Origin: Amorphophallus konjac
Taxonomy: Eukaryota; Streptophyta; Magnoliopsida; Alismatales; Araceae
Assembly: GCA_022559845.1 (NCBI GenBank)
Contig: CM040124.1
Location: forward strand, 65,867,491-65,931,490
Reading direction: 5' to 3'
Length of the DNA: 64,000 bases
Positions 45,102 through 55,025 of this stretch are shown here, piece after piece (the stretch's first letter is position 1; each line of letters opens with the position of its first letter). A program made the translations under genes and the position numbers. The notes beneath the pieces were generated by a model, which was given only the letters and a program-made list of their open reading frames with translations, ran no database searches and was not told the DNA's origin.

Positions 45102-46476
45102 TAATTCAACGACCTTGCACGATGCCGTCAAAAGAATTTGACGTTATTGAGCTTGTCGTCATTTCAATAAAAGTGTCGATCTTCAAACCTCCTGTTCTCG
45201 ACGTACACACGTCGGAATCACGCGTTCTATATATCGAAATGACGGGCTCGAAAAACTCTATCTAACTAGACGTTCAAAGTAATTTTTCGTTGAGAGATGG
45301 AGGATCTTGAGATAGGGGGCACGAAAAATGATGCAACCACTCTCACTATCTCGGTCTCTACCCCAATAACGCTCCCATAAAATTTCATGGCCAAAGGATG
45401 CTCCGGCGCCTACTAACAAGTTATTAAGGCAAAAACTTTATAACTGACTGCTACAGTGTTAACTAAAACAATGTAATATCATAATATTGAGGTAGACTAT
45501 CGAGATCATACTAGATAGATCGCTTAATAATTTGGCTTGGGAGATTGCCTACCTTTGGGTCACTTCAGCGGTGAAGAAGGACAAACAAGAGAAGAATAAT
45601 AGCAGAAGAAGAAGAACCCTTTTTTGCAACAACGGCTGCAGCCTTCGCGTAACAAGAAGGGATGAAGACGTTGGCAGCAAGGGATAAAGAAGCCTTGTGC
45701 TTCTCCACTCCAGCGACGTCTATAGCAGTAGCAACCACAGCCTCCTTACAAGCCTCCTCCTCTAGGAAGAAGCAGAGAAAGAGAATAGAATTCTCTTCCC
45801 CCACGTACAACCAACGAAGAAAAATCTCCAAGAGATTAGCAGGACGTCGTTGAAGAAAAAGAGCCCAGCAGGTTGGCTCGATGGAAGGGGTATTTATAGG
45901 CTAGAGAATCCTAATGAGTGTAGAAGTTTGATTAGGATCCTATTACTATCCAAACTTCCCTACGTGTTAATCCCATCTCGACGAACACCAACCTTCATCC
46001 GAGTTCGAACGAAATATGGCAACGGGTTTCCTTATTTTCACTCTTAGGGAAATGGTGACTGAGACAAGAGCGCGTTTTCAGTAAATGGTGCCTTCGTATG
46101 CAATCTTCATTTCATTAAATAGCGCCTTAACTAGGGTCGCCTTTTACTTTTCTATATTTAGGCACTTTACTTCTAATTTTCCTTGGTATGAATTAGTGCC
46201 CACGCACATGGGCGTTGTTATTTTAAATAGCGCCCATGTGAAGGGCGTTATATTCCTATTATCCTCACGTTATTTCCAATTATTATTACCCTTACCCTAG
46301 TAACGTATGAAAATGGCGCCCATGACAGCGACGTCATTCCTATAATTGGCGCCTTTGTGAAGGGTCTTCAATTAATGAAATAGCGCCTTAAGAGAGGGCG
46401 TTGTTTTATTTTGGCCCATTTGTTATTTGTTTTAAGTGTAAGGCCCATTTGGCATATATAACGGTTTTACACACAC

Positions 46477-46531
<55 letters not shown>

Positions 46532-46990
46532 GTATATATATATGGCCTCATGGGTTAAATGGGTTGGGTTATAATATATTTATATATATATTATGTATAA
46601 CTGTTTTAATGCAAAGGCCCACTAATTATATTTAGTAGACTAATAGTTTTATCTAATTGGTAGGACTTTATATACATACTTTAATTCCATTAACTTTATT
46701 TATTTGTATATCTTATTTATTTTGCATTATTGTCTCGGGTATCAGAGTCGGGTTTGATCCTATGAAAATCTTTATATGTATGTGTACGTATTTTTTCTTG
46801 AATTATAAGTTTAATTTGAAATTAAAATAGATAATGGTTATACTAATTCTGATTTATTTACTTATACTTTTGTTAACGTTTAGCTAATTATCACTTTTCT
46901 TTTATCAAAATTTAATTTTTATGACGAATATCTATAGTTATTCTATATATATATATTTTTATTTTATATTTAAATTTTCGGGGTGCTATA
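43086..46990 (-). repeat. GYP-A 5' LTR
   Basis: About 3.9 kb, closely similar to the 3' LTR. It begins TGTCATGCCCCGAACC and ends GGGGTGCTATA, where CA is expected (one change). It carries the same 74-base duplication, TATA box (45891-45898), small ORF and inverted-repeat units. An AT run lies at about 45057-45098. Confidence 0.9.
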
Positions 46991-47419
46991 TGCTTCCTCC
47001 CAATCATCAGTTATATAATCTTCAAATGGAGAATTTACCTCAGTTTCTTCGTCACCTTTGGCCATGAGGCAGAGATCTTCTTTTTCTTTGTCCGAGGAGC
47101 TAGTTCCGTCATCACTTACCTCTTCATCGCTCCATGTGGACACCATGGCCTTGTTCTTCTTCTTGCCCTTCCATTTGTCAGCTTTTCTGAATCTATCAGG
47201 ACAATCATTCTTGAAATGTCTTAGTTTATTGCAAGAATAGCAAATGATTTTATCAGATTTCTTAGAGTTTTCAGAATTAGATTTGAAACCATTTCTTACC
47301 TTTGACCTTCCTCTCATGAAGCTCTTACCTTCCTTTCTCAGAAATTTTCTGAACTTACGTGTGAGCATGGCTACGTCATCCTCATCTTGCAGAATCCTCA
47401 CCTTCATCAGAAGTGCCAT
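46991..47419 (-). pseudogene. gag: SIR-B gag, zinc-knuckle part, cut by GYP-A
   Basis: It contains the basic RGRSKVRNGF stretch, one CX2CX4HX4C knuckle (CYSC...H...C), then KAMVSTWSDEE, a signature shared with SIR-A gag. An acidic segment ends in DDWEEAY, after which GYP-A begins. In SIR-A the equivalent segment goes on into the coiled coil, which here resumes at 37761. A frameshift near 47400 separates it from the preceding part. Confidence 0.85.
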
Positions 47420-47723
47420 GACCGCTGGGTCCTACTTTAAGAGCTAGGGACTTCTTCTTAGGTGCCTCAGCCTCTTTGTTCTTAAGGTTGATCTCATAGG
47501 TCATCAATGACCCAATGAGTTCGTCTACCTTAGTCGTTGCGAGATCTCTGGATTCTTCAACAACGGTCGCCTTCGTGTGCCATGCTGGAGTTAACGATCT
47601 GAGAATTTTTCTTACAATTTCTTGCTCTGAATATTTCTTTCCCAAATCAGTTAAACTATTAGTGAGCACAGTCAATCGAGCATACATATTCTGAATTGAC
47701 TCATCAGGCTTCATGCGGAACAT
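47382..47723 (-). pseudogene. gag: SIR-B gag, middle part
   Basis: It matches the capsid-like gag region: MKPDESIQNMYARLTVL, LGKKYSEQEIVRKILRSL and AWHTKATVVEESRDL, then VDELIGSLMTYEINL. SIR-A has the same segments. Stops just upstream (a TAA before YEMF and a TGA in DKLEV context) cut it from the N-terminus. Confidence 0.85.
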
Positions 47724-47921
47724 TTCATATTAAGAAACTAAAATGTTGGCTTTTGTTTCTCGTACCTGAGAGGTTCCTTCGTAGATTACCTCTAACTTAT
47801 CTCACACTAGTTTTGCAGATGTGCAGGTAGCCACTCTTGAGAATTCAACTGGATGGAGTGAGCATTGCATGATGTGTTTAGCACTCCAGTTGATAGTAGA
47901 TTGTCTTATTTGTTCTTTGGT

Positions 47922-48134
47922 CTACAAGTCCTCATTATCCATAAGCTCATACGGACCTTTGATGATCACTCGCCAAAGTTTGTAGTCTTGAGCGCGAATG
48001 AACACCTGCATGCGATGTTTCCAATAAGGATAATTAGTTCCAGTAAAGTAAGGAGGTCTATTAACAGAATGTCCTTCAGGTAAAAAACTTTTGGATGCTA
48101 ATCCACTATTTCCCTCAAGGTCGTTGGACCCCAT
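47922..48134 (-). pseudogene. gag: SIR-B gag, N-terminal part
   Basis: The start codon is 28 bases from the LTR end and just after the primer site. The protein has SFLPEGHSVNRPPYFTG and NYPYWKHRM, the copia gag N-terminal motifs, then AQDYKLWRVI. It ends in TAG at 47922 within the DNEDL context; SIR-A is open at that place. Confidence 0.85.
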
Positions 48135-48147
48135 AATGAGAAATTAG

Positions 48148-48159
48148 GCTCTGATACCA
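48148..48159 (-). other. SIR-B primer-binding site (initiator Met tRNA)
   Basis: Minus strand TGGTATCAGAGC, two bases from the 5' LTR. Confidence 0.85.
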
Positions 48160-48161
48160 CT

Positions 48162-49850
48162 TGTTGAGTAGTGGACAGCGGATCTAGAGGGGAGGGGTGA
48201 ATAGATCTGCCCCTCTTTTCGCAATGCAACCCTCTATATAGCTAGATAAAATAAATTACAGCATAATATAACTAACTTAACGAAGGACACAACGATTTGC
48301 TTAGCAAGATGATTACGTAATTAAGAGATTGAACCTAAGCATGCATCTAGAACGAAGTAATCACATAAACAAACCACAACACAAAGGATTTTAAGGTGGT
48401 TCGGACTGAATCTCCAGTCCTACGTCCACTCCTTACCAAATCTGGTGAGACTCCACTAGTGCCACGCACTGAACCGCAAATCGGAAAGACCACCGATTGC
48501 CTTCCTACTAACCACCAGTAGGGACGTCAACACCGCAGATCGGACAACTTCCGATTGCCTTCCTACTAACCACCGATAGGGACGATCTTCAATTTCAATT
48601 TTTTGAAAGAAATGAAAAGAGAACAAATACGAAATCACTCAAACAAGATATAGAATATGCTCAAAGTAGAAAGATCTTGTATGAGTTGCAGAAGCTTGAA
48701 TCTGATGCTTCGATGGTGTCTTCTTCCTTGAGAGATGATCTTCCTTGAATCTCTTCTAGTTGATGAGGAAGACTATGGATGTAGCTTGGATCTTCCTTTT
48801 GATCTTCTTGAGTTGATGAAGAGGTTTGAGGATGCAGTTTAGATCACCCTTGAGATGATGAAGAGGATGAAGGATGCAGCTTTATCTTCTCTTGGCTTGG
48901 GCTTGATCTCCTCTTCAAGTAGCTTGAATCACTTGAGGATTTGATGAAGAACTTCTTTCCGGAGTACTGTTCACGGCTACAGTACTCGAACTCGTCTCAC
49001 CCTTGTAGCCTCCTTCGATCTCCCTTGGATTCACAAATGATCAACTAGGGTTTCTAACCCTCTAGCATGTGTTTTATAACCTTTGAATGGTCCTTAGACA
49101 TCCCCTAGACCAGATCCACAATCTATGGAAGACTGGGTGACTTTGGGGTTAAACAAATACAAGGAAAGGGGCTCTTCTCGAAGTGGAAAACAAAGTCAAC
49201 ATTGAAGGCTCGGGGCTGGCGGTTGACCTGCAGCTTCTGGCGGTCGACTTCTACTGAGAAACCTGCAAACGGGTGATTCCTGGAAATTCTAGTCGACCGC
49301 TACTGGGCTGGCGGTCGACCGCTACTGAAAGAGTTGCAATCTGGGGGTTACTGGCTGGGGCGGTCGACCGCCAGCTGGGCAGACCCCAGGCTTTCCCGGG
49401 TCGGTCCGTTAACTGCTTTAGCTCCATCGCTTGACTCCTTTAGCAGCCCGTTCATGTCTGTGGCATCACCCTTGACAGTCTTGAAGAATTCTATTGATTA
49501 TATCGCTCCTATAATCAAAAATTTGTTCCGGGGGCTCTGCCCCCCAAAACCCCCGCAAGGGGCGCTGCCCCCTTGACCCCCACGACCTGACCGCGCAGGT
49601 CGATCCGCATGCGATGGTGCAACATTGAGCTTTCACATTTTCCATCTCCACTTCAGTCCTTGGCAATTCATTGGCATATCTGTCATGAACAAAATATCAT
49701 GTATGTCAGTCATATGAGAGTTAAAACAATAATGACTTATAGTGTTTAGCTATTATCAAAACCAAGAATATCCAATAACTCAAATGACCATAAGACGATG
49801 TCGAATGACCCAAACCACCGGAAGACTCAAATGATCACAGGGGCACAACA
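48162..49850 (-). repeat. SIR-B 5' LTR
   Basis: Begins TGTTGAGTAGTGGACAGCGG and ends AGGGGCACAACA. TATA box at 49072-49078 (minus). Palindromes at 49217-49372, one fewer than in the 3' LTR. Confidence 0.9.
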
Positions 49851-50639
49851 TAAACCATGGGGTATGATGCTACTGGTGTCGCATTGCGCTGGGAGTACTT
49901 TCTTTATAAATAAGTGAAAATCCACGATACAGCATGATTAATACTTGTACATGACTTTCTTGCTTGTTACATGATTTTCCACAGAAACTCACCAAATACT
50001 TGCTCATAAGCAAAAGATGTTTGGGTGATGATTACGTGGTCTTGCTAGTACATTCTCGATATATTATTGTTCATGAAATGCCATATCATGTTCTTGTTAC
50101 GTTCTCGCTAGTTCATACTTGCTCTCATTCTATCTTACCAGATCGTTTTGTTACTTTGGTTACTCGCATAATTGATCGCATTTCGCATGATTTTACCTAA
50201 ATTCTTTAGAGCAAAAATGTTAATTACTTTAATAGTGCTAATCATGTTGATGCGAAGATACCTACTGGGCAAGTGTGCTCATTACCCATTTCCAATCTTT
50301 TCAGGAGATGGAAGTGATACGAATTCGGATTCGAGTTATACAAGTAGCGGGTCCGAGAGCGAATGAAAGTCATATCAAATTGAGAGTGAAGACTTAGGAA
50401 AGTCTACATTATTTAGATTGAGTCTATGTAATTTTCCTATTTATTAGGTCTAGTGGTTGTACTTGAATACTTGATTATTAATGAAATAAAGTTGGAGTTT
50501 GAGTAATTATTGTGCGATTGCATCCTTATGTGTGATTGCCTTGCACTCTGATCGTTCTTGCTTGCAAGAGGTTTACCATGTCGGCTGTTTGCGTTCCTCG
50601 AGCGAGTCTTCCGCTGTAATAAAGGCTCGGGGCATGACA
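49851..50639 (+). repeat. GYP-B LTR, right segment
   Basis: It continues the GYP-B LTR after SIR-B. The stretch 50282-50330 (TTTTCAGGAGATGGAAGTG) corresponds to the TTTTCAGGTAAG region of GYP-C near 1515. It ends at GGGGCATGACA. No gene is supported. Confidence 0.85.
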
Positions 50640-50644
50640 CTTTA

Positions 50645-50762
50645 TGTCCAAAACCTTGCTTGAAGGCGCAGATCCTCTGCCGTAGGCGGCCTCCTTACCA
50701 CGACGTGCCATGGCCCCACTAGACTCTCCTCCGCTGCGAGAAGAACGCCTCTTTGAAGCCAT
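50645..50762 (-). pseudogene. SIR-A env-like ORF, 5' part
   Basis: The ATG at 50760-50762 opens a short basic, serine- and glycine-rich stretch that runs in frame to the GYP-B target duplication at 50640-50644 and resumes in the same phase at 27407. Removing GYP-B would give an ORF of about 385 codons. The start is chosen because it directly follows an AG that could be a splice acceptor and because no upstream methionine in this frame is convincing. Confidence 0.65.
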
Positions 50763-50872
50763 CTAAACATAGACCGAAGGAACTGGTTGATGAGAGTGTA
50801 GATTGAAATGGCTCAACGAGAGAGGAAGGCTATCCACATAGATTTATGATCCTCCACACATCAAGAACATAC
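50763..50872 (-). other. Candidate 5'-leader intron before the env-like start codon
   Basis: Minus strand CACTGAG/GTATGTTCTTG at 50872 and TCTATGTTTAG/ATG at 50763 make a 110-base GT-AG intron whose acceptor abuts the ORF start. Upstream (50873-51080) is a CT-rich leader with CCCTAGCC and CTCTCAAGCCCTAGCC. This is a prediction from splice-site form only. Confidence 0.45.
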
Positions 50873-51690
50873 CTCAGTGGGAGTGAAGCTCAAGGAAGGC
50901 GTGTTGGAAACGCTCGGAAGAAGGTTGTGCGCGGGACGCCACCGAGAGATCCGCGGCTAGGGCTTGAGAGGTTGGGTGCCAAGATGGGATTTGAGGGCAT
51001 GAAATGAGTTTGTGGCTAGGGCTAGAAGGGGGCTTTGGGGGTTTTACGAGATGGGAGGGGGGAAACATAAGGTTTCCACCCCTTTTAGGGCGGTTCGGAC
51101 GCGGCGGACGCCGCCCGACCGTAACGGGTCGACCCAACTTTTCACCCCGGCCCCAGACAGGATTCATTATCACGAGAGTCGACCCTTGGGGTCATCCCTT
51201 CTTTGTGGGTCGACCCTTGGGGTCGACCCTTCCACTGATTTTCACCAAAAAGATGTTTTAAGTGTAATGGATGGTCAAAATGATATGGCTCGAATCCCCA
51301 ATGTGAATATCATGTTGGAATCAATAAATTTGTGTTGTTTATGGGTTAATGCATTGGGGGAACTTGTTTCAAGAAAATCTTGGATCATAATAGACGTTCA
51401 TTATCTAACGTCCCCGAATTTCAGATTTTGAGGGGTTTTGCTCTCTTGCTGGCATTTAAAGAACGCAAGGGAATATCAGCCATAGAAATTTCAATGACAT
51501 GGTTGTATTATATAAATAGAAGGCATGCAATACACACAATCATGCTTTTTCACACGTATATAGGTTTGTTTTTTGTTTTGTTTTTCAAGCAATCATAATG
51601 CACATGCATGACAAGGGGAAATGAAACTATGCATCATACTAATGCAAATGCATGCAATGCAATGGCATATACACCCAGTTGTGCAAATGA
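50873..51690 (-). promoter_or_regulatory. SIR-A region between pol and env-like ORF, promoter-like
   Basis: No pol sequence remains here. It holds four GGGTCGACCC-type sites (about 51126, 51176, 51209 and 51223), the same motif as the array upstream of the SIR-A LTR TATA box, then a GC-rich stretch, CCTAAAAGGGG near 51076-51090, and a CT-rich leader. The order on the minus strand resembles a promoter. The part 51240-51690 is AT-rich and shows nothing clear. Confidence 0.4.
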
Positions 51691-51972
51691 TCATGATTCA
51701 GACCTGTCTATCCTACAAACCCATAATTCTCTCTTGAATGTTGTGAACTTATCTTCACTTAGAGGTTTTGTGAATATGTCGGCAATTTGTTGGTCTATTT
51801 TAATGAACTTGATTTCTACATCACCCTTGCTCACATGATCCCTAAAAAAATGATGTCTAATTTCAATATGCTTCGTGCGAGAGTGATGGACAGGGTTCTT
51901 TGACAAGCTTATGGTTGAAGTGTTATCACAAAGGATTGAGATGTTTTTAAAGGAAATGCCATAGTCAATCAT
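51691..51972 (-). CDS. pol: SIR-A RNase H C-terminal fragment
   Basis: It has ILCDNTSTISLSKN, TKHIEIRHHFFRD and ADIFTKPL, the standard end of copia RNase H, then a short tail and a genuine stop. It is cut from the preceding piece by a TAA at about 51976. Confidence 0.85.
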   Translation of the reverse strand: MIDYGISFKNISILCDNTSTISLSKNPVHHSRTKHIEIRHHFFRDHVSKGDVEIKFIKIDQQIADIFTKPLSEDKFTTFKRELWVCRIDRSES

Positions 51973-51978
51973 TTGTTG

Positions 51979-52452
51979 TTAGATCCATAACACCTGGGCA
52001 ACACAACTACCTACAGCCACATACTCAGCTTCGGCCGTTGATAATGTCACTGAGTTTTGTTTCTTGGAGGCCCAAGAGACCACGCATCCCCCAAGGAACT
52101 GGCAATACCCGCTGGTGCTCTTTCGATCCACTTTACAGCCCGCATAATTGCCGTCGGAATAAACAACCAAATCAAAGCTTGAATTACACGGAAACCATAA
52201 TCCCAAATTAACTGAACCAGCAATATATCTGAAAATATAATTCACGGCCGACATGTGTGATTCTTTCGAATTGGACTGAAATCTCGCACATAAGCATACG
52301 GTAAATTGTATGTCGGACCGGCTAGCAGTTAAGTACAACAATGAACCTATCATGCTTCTGAAAAGTTTTTGGTCCACATATTTATCTTTTTCATCTTGAT
52401 CAATCTTTATTGAAGTGGACATGGGAGTTGGTTGTGGTTTGGTTGATGTCAA
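51979..52452 (-). CDS. pol: SIR-A RNase H fragment
   Basis: It has MIGSLLYLTASRSDIQF, the join between reverse transcriptase connection and RNase H, then the YSDGNYAGCKVDRKSTSGYC region with the first catalytic aspartate kept, and STAEAEYVAVGSC with the catalytic glutamate. A one-base change of frame near 52450 separates it from the YVDD piece. Confidence 0.85.
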   Translation of the reverse strand: MTSTKPQPTPMSTSIKIDQDEKDKYVDQKLFRSMIGSLLYLTASRSDIQFTVCLCARFQSNSKESHMSAVNYIFRYIAGSVNLGLWFPCNSSFDLVVYSDGNYAGCKVDRKSTSGYCQFLGGCVVSWASKKQNSVTLSTAEAEYVAVGSCVAQVLWI

Positions 52453-52859
52453 ATTGAATTTCTTAGCAACTCCATAGCATACTTCTTTTGATGTATAAAC
52501 AAACCATCAACTGTTTGTGTGACCTGCAATCCCAAGAAGAATGTTAGCTCTCCCATAAGACTCATTTCAAATTCACTTTGCATCAACTTTGCAAAGTCTT
52601 TGCTTAAGGCATCTTTAGTGGAGCCAAAAATGATATCATCTACATAAACTTGAACAATTAGGATTTCCTTACCATCCAATTTTGTGAAAAGAGTTTGATC
52701 AACATTACTTCGTTTGAATCTATTTTGAACAAGGAAATCACTTAACCGTTCATACCACGCTTGAGGTGCTTGTTTCAGACCATAGAGTGCTTTGTCTAGC
52801 TTGTACACATGGTCTGGATGCTTTGTGTCTTCAAACCCCGGTGGTTGCTCCACATACAC
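52449..52859 (-). CDS. pol: SIR-A reverse transcriptase, active-site fragment
   Basis: It begins YVEQPPGFE, then ALYGLKQAPQAWYERL and the active-site YVDD at residues 72-75, followed by SEFEMSLMGELTFFLG. Catalytic residues are intact. It is separated from the preceding fragment by one TAG at 52866 where glutamine is expected. Confidence 0.85.
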   Translation of the reverse strand: MYVEQPPGFEDTKHPDHVYKLDKALYGLKQAPQAWYERLSDFLVQNRFKRSNVDQTLFTKLDGKEILIVQVYVDDIIFGSTKDALSKDFAKLMQSEFEMSLMGELTFFLGLQVTQTVDGLFIHQKKYAMELLRNSI

Positions 52860-52865
52860 GCCCTC

Positions 52866-53198
52866 CTAGATATAGCCATTCAAAAATGCACTCTTAACAT
52901 CCATTTGAAATAGTTTAATATTGTTGCAACATGTAAATGCTAATAAAACTCTCACTGCCTCGAGTCTTGCTACGGGAGCAAAAGACTCATCAAAGTCAAT
53001 CCCAAGCTCTTGGTTATAGCCTTTAGCTACTAGCCTGACCTTGTTCCTAGTTACCACTCCTTGATCGTTTGTTTTGTTACGAAAGACCCACTTTGTTCCG
53101 ATCACCGAGTGGTTTCTAGGACATGGCATGAGGAACTTGTTCCTTTGGAACTGATGTAGTTCTTCTTGCATAGCCATGATCCATGACTCATCTTTCAA
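52866..53198 (-). CDS. pol: SIR-A reverse transcriptase, N-terminal fragment
   Basis: It has W-I-M-A-M-Q-E-E-L, VIGTKWVFRNK, VRLVAKGYNQELGIDFDES and QMDVKSAFLNG, the last with the first catalytic aspartate. A short loss relative to SIR-B occurs just before the VIGTKW motif (KFLMPCPRNH). Confidence 0.85.
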   Translation of the reverse strand: MKDESWIMAMQEELHQFQRNKFLMPCPRNHSVIGTKWVFRNKTNDQGVVTRNKVRLVAKGYNQELGIDFDESFAPVARLEAVRVLLAFTCCNNIKLFQMDVKSAFLNGYI

Positions 53199-53256
53199 GA
53201 CCTCTTATAAGGAGTGAGGTTCAAACTAAGAAAGTAAGGCTATGTAATCTGCATTT

Positions 53257-53793
53257 TCAACTTCCCCTGAAGGAGGCTCGTGTTCTTATTCCTTCATCAA
53301 CATTGCCCATCACATTCTCCGACGAATGGTCCTTAGCAAATTTCCATTGCCTTGGTAACTGCTGTTCCAACTGATTTTCTGGATTTGCATCATCTTCTTG
53401 TGGTTCTTTTACTTCTTGTTTTTCAGTTTTTCCTTCCATCATCCCGATATCACCGTCATTCAATTCATCGTCCTGTAAAATAGATTTTTCATTAGTGCTT
53501 TTGGAAGATGATTCATCAACAATGACATGGGGGCTTTCCTCAACTACAAGAGTTCTCAGGTTATACACTCGATAAGCTCTTGAGCTAAGAGAGTACCCAA
53601 GAAATATACCTTTATCACTTTTGGGATCAAATGTTGCAAGGTCTACTTTACCATTGTTATGAATGTAGCAAACAGAGTCAAAAGGTCTAAGATAAGAGAT
53701 GTTTGGCTTCTTACCTCGGTACAGCTCATAGGGGATTTTCTTTAACAATGGTCTTACCATGGCACGGTTGACTATGTAGCAGGTAGTGTTCAC
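53257..53793 (-). CDS. pol: SIR-A integrase C-terminal region fragment
   Basis: It has CYIVNRAMVRPLLKK, PYELYRGKKPNISYLRPF, IFLGYSLSSRAYRVYN and VVEESPHV. A long acidic linker follows. A TAG at about 53800 stands where RYFWAEAVN-type sequence has tryptophan. Confidence 0.85.
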   Translation of the reverse strand: MNTTCYIVNRAMVRPLLKKIPYELYRGKKPNISYLRPFDSVCYIHNNGKVDLATFDPKSDKGIFLGYSLSSRAYRVYNLRTLVVEESPHVIVDESSSKSTNEKSILQDDELNDGDIGMMEGKTEKQEVKEPQEDDANPENQLEQQLPRQWKFAKDHSSENVMGNVDEGIRTRASFRGS

Positions 53794-53802
53794 TGCTTCA
53801 GC

Positions 53803-54054
53803 CTAAAAGTACCTCGACAAGTTGTTCTCATTTAGCATTGTTCTTGCCATCTCAATCAGTGTCCCGTTCTTCCTTTCAACAACTTCGTTCTGTTCAGGGG
53901 TTCGTGGTGCGGAGAAGTCGTGCATATAGTCTTGAGTCCTGCAAAAATTGTTGAACTCATTATTATCAAATTCCCTACCATGATCGCTCCGCACGGCTTT
54001 GATGCAGCACCCTTTTTCATTTTGAACAACCCTGCAAAATGCTTCAAACTCCAT
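53803..54054 (-). CDS. pol: SIR-A integrase core, second part
   Basis: It carries SDHGREFDN with the second catalytic aspartate, and PRTPEQNEVVERKN with the catalytic glutamate. A frameshift near 54070 separates it from the first part. Confidence 0.85.
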   Translation of the reverse strand: MEFEAFCRVVQNEKGCCIKAVRSDHGREFDNNEFNNFCRTQDYMHDFSAPRTPEQNEVVERKNGTLIEMARTMLNENNLSRYF

Positions 54055-54086
54055 CAGGGCATCATTTTATGGGAAAGGAAATATAC

Positions 54087-54806
54087 CTAGCAAAATCTTG
54101 AGTAGTCATCCACAATTACAAATCCATACAGTTTACCACCCAAGCTATGTGTTCTGCTTGGTCCAAAGAGGTCAATGTGGATTAACTCAAGGGGCCTCGA
54201 TGTGGTTACATCATTCTTGCACTTGAATGATGTCCTTGTTTGCTTACCCATGCTGCATGCCCCACAGACTCCTTCATCAAAAACCTTCAGCTTAGGCAAA
54301 CCCACTACCAAATCATTTCGAGACAATTTTAGCAAAATAGTAAAACTAGCATGCCCAAGTCGGCGATGCCAAAGCCAAGCATCATCATTATTCCTTGCAA
54401 CCAAACACAAGTTCTCATGAGAGGCATCATCCAAATCTATCATATATACATTGTTATGCCTAAAACCAATGAATTTTATCTCATGAGTATTTTTATTTAC
54501 AACAATGCAGTGGTTAGAATCAAAAATCACTTTGCATCCTTTGTCACACAATTGACTTATGCTTAGAAGATTGTGATGCAACCCTTTCACTAGCAGGACA
54601 TTCTTAATGGCATGATTTTGATTCTTACCTATCTTACATTCTCCGACAATTTTGCCCTTGTCCTTACCATCAAATGCTACTGTCCCACCATTCTTTTCAT
54701 GCAGGTCTGCAAACAAATCTTTATTTCCCGTCATGTGCCGAGAGCATCTACTGTCCAAGTACCATCTATTCCTTTGGGCTCTCAAGCAGACCTGCAAGCA
54801 CAACAC
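54087..54806 (-). CDS. pol: SIR-A protease, GAG-pre-integrase and integrase core, first part
   Basis: The protease motif is WYLDSR at about residues 15-20: the usual DSG has become DSR, likely inactivating. Next come SRHMTGNKDLF, a LLSISQLCDKG segment, the GAG-pre-integrase zinc pattern (WHRRLGH, then CGACSMGKQTR) and IHIDLFGPSRT with the first integrase aspartate. The frame is in phase with gag, from which it is separated by one TAA at 54813-54815. Confidence 0.85.
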   Translation of the reverse strand: MLCLQVCLRAQRNRWYLDSRCSRHMTGNKDLFADLHEKNGGTVAFDGKDKGKIVGECKIGKNQNHAIKNVLLVKGLHHNLLSISQLCDKGCKVIFDSNHCIVVNKNTHEIKFIGFRHNNVYMIDLDDASHENLCLVARNNDDAWLWHRRLGHASFTILLKLSRNDLVVGLPKLKVFDEGVCGACSMGKQTRTSFKCKNDVTTSRPLELIHIDLFGPSRTHSLGGKLYGFVIVDDYSRFC

Positions 54807-54812
54807 AAGTAC

Positions 54813-55025
54813 TTATGTGGATTTTGGTACCCAAGCAAGCTTGGGTCCACGATGGTTAGAGACATGAGATGTGTATGATCTATTTCTTATTCTAGCAAAG
54901 CTTTCATCATCAAATTTCATAATTCTGCAATCATACATGTCATGGCCTAACCTTCCACAATAAAAGCATGTAATGGCTCTATCCCTTTTTCTTCTCCTGC
55001 CTTCATTCAAGATTGAATTATGCAC
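54813..55025 (-). CDS. gag: SIR-A gag, C-terminal knuckle and WVP end
   Basis: It has a second zinc knuckle (CFYC...H...C), a basic stretch and GPKLAWVP, then TAA three codons later. It overlaps the end of the main gag piece (55007) in another frame, so a frameshift near 55015 separates them. Confidence 0.8.
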   Translation of the reverse strand: MHNSILNEGRRRKRDRAITCFYCGRLGHDMYDCRIMKFDDESFARIRNRSYTSHVSNHRGPKLAWVPKST

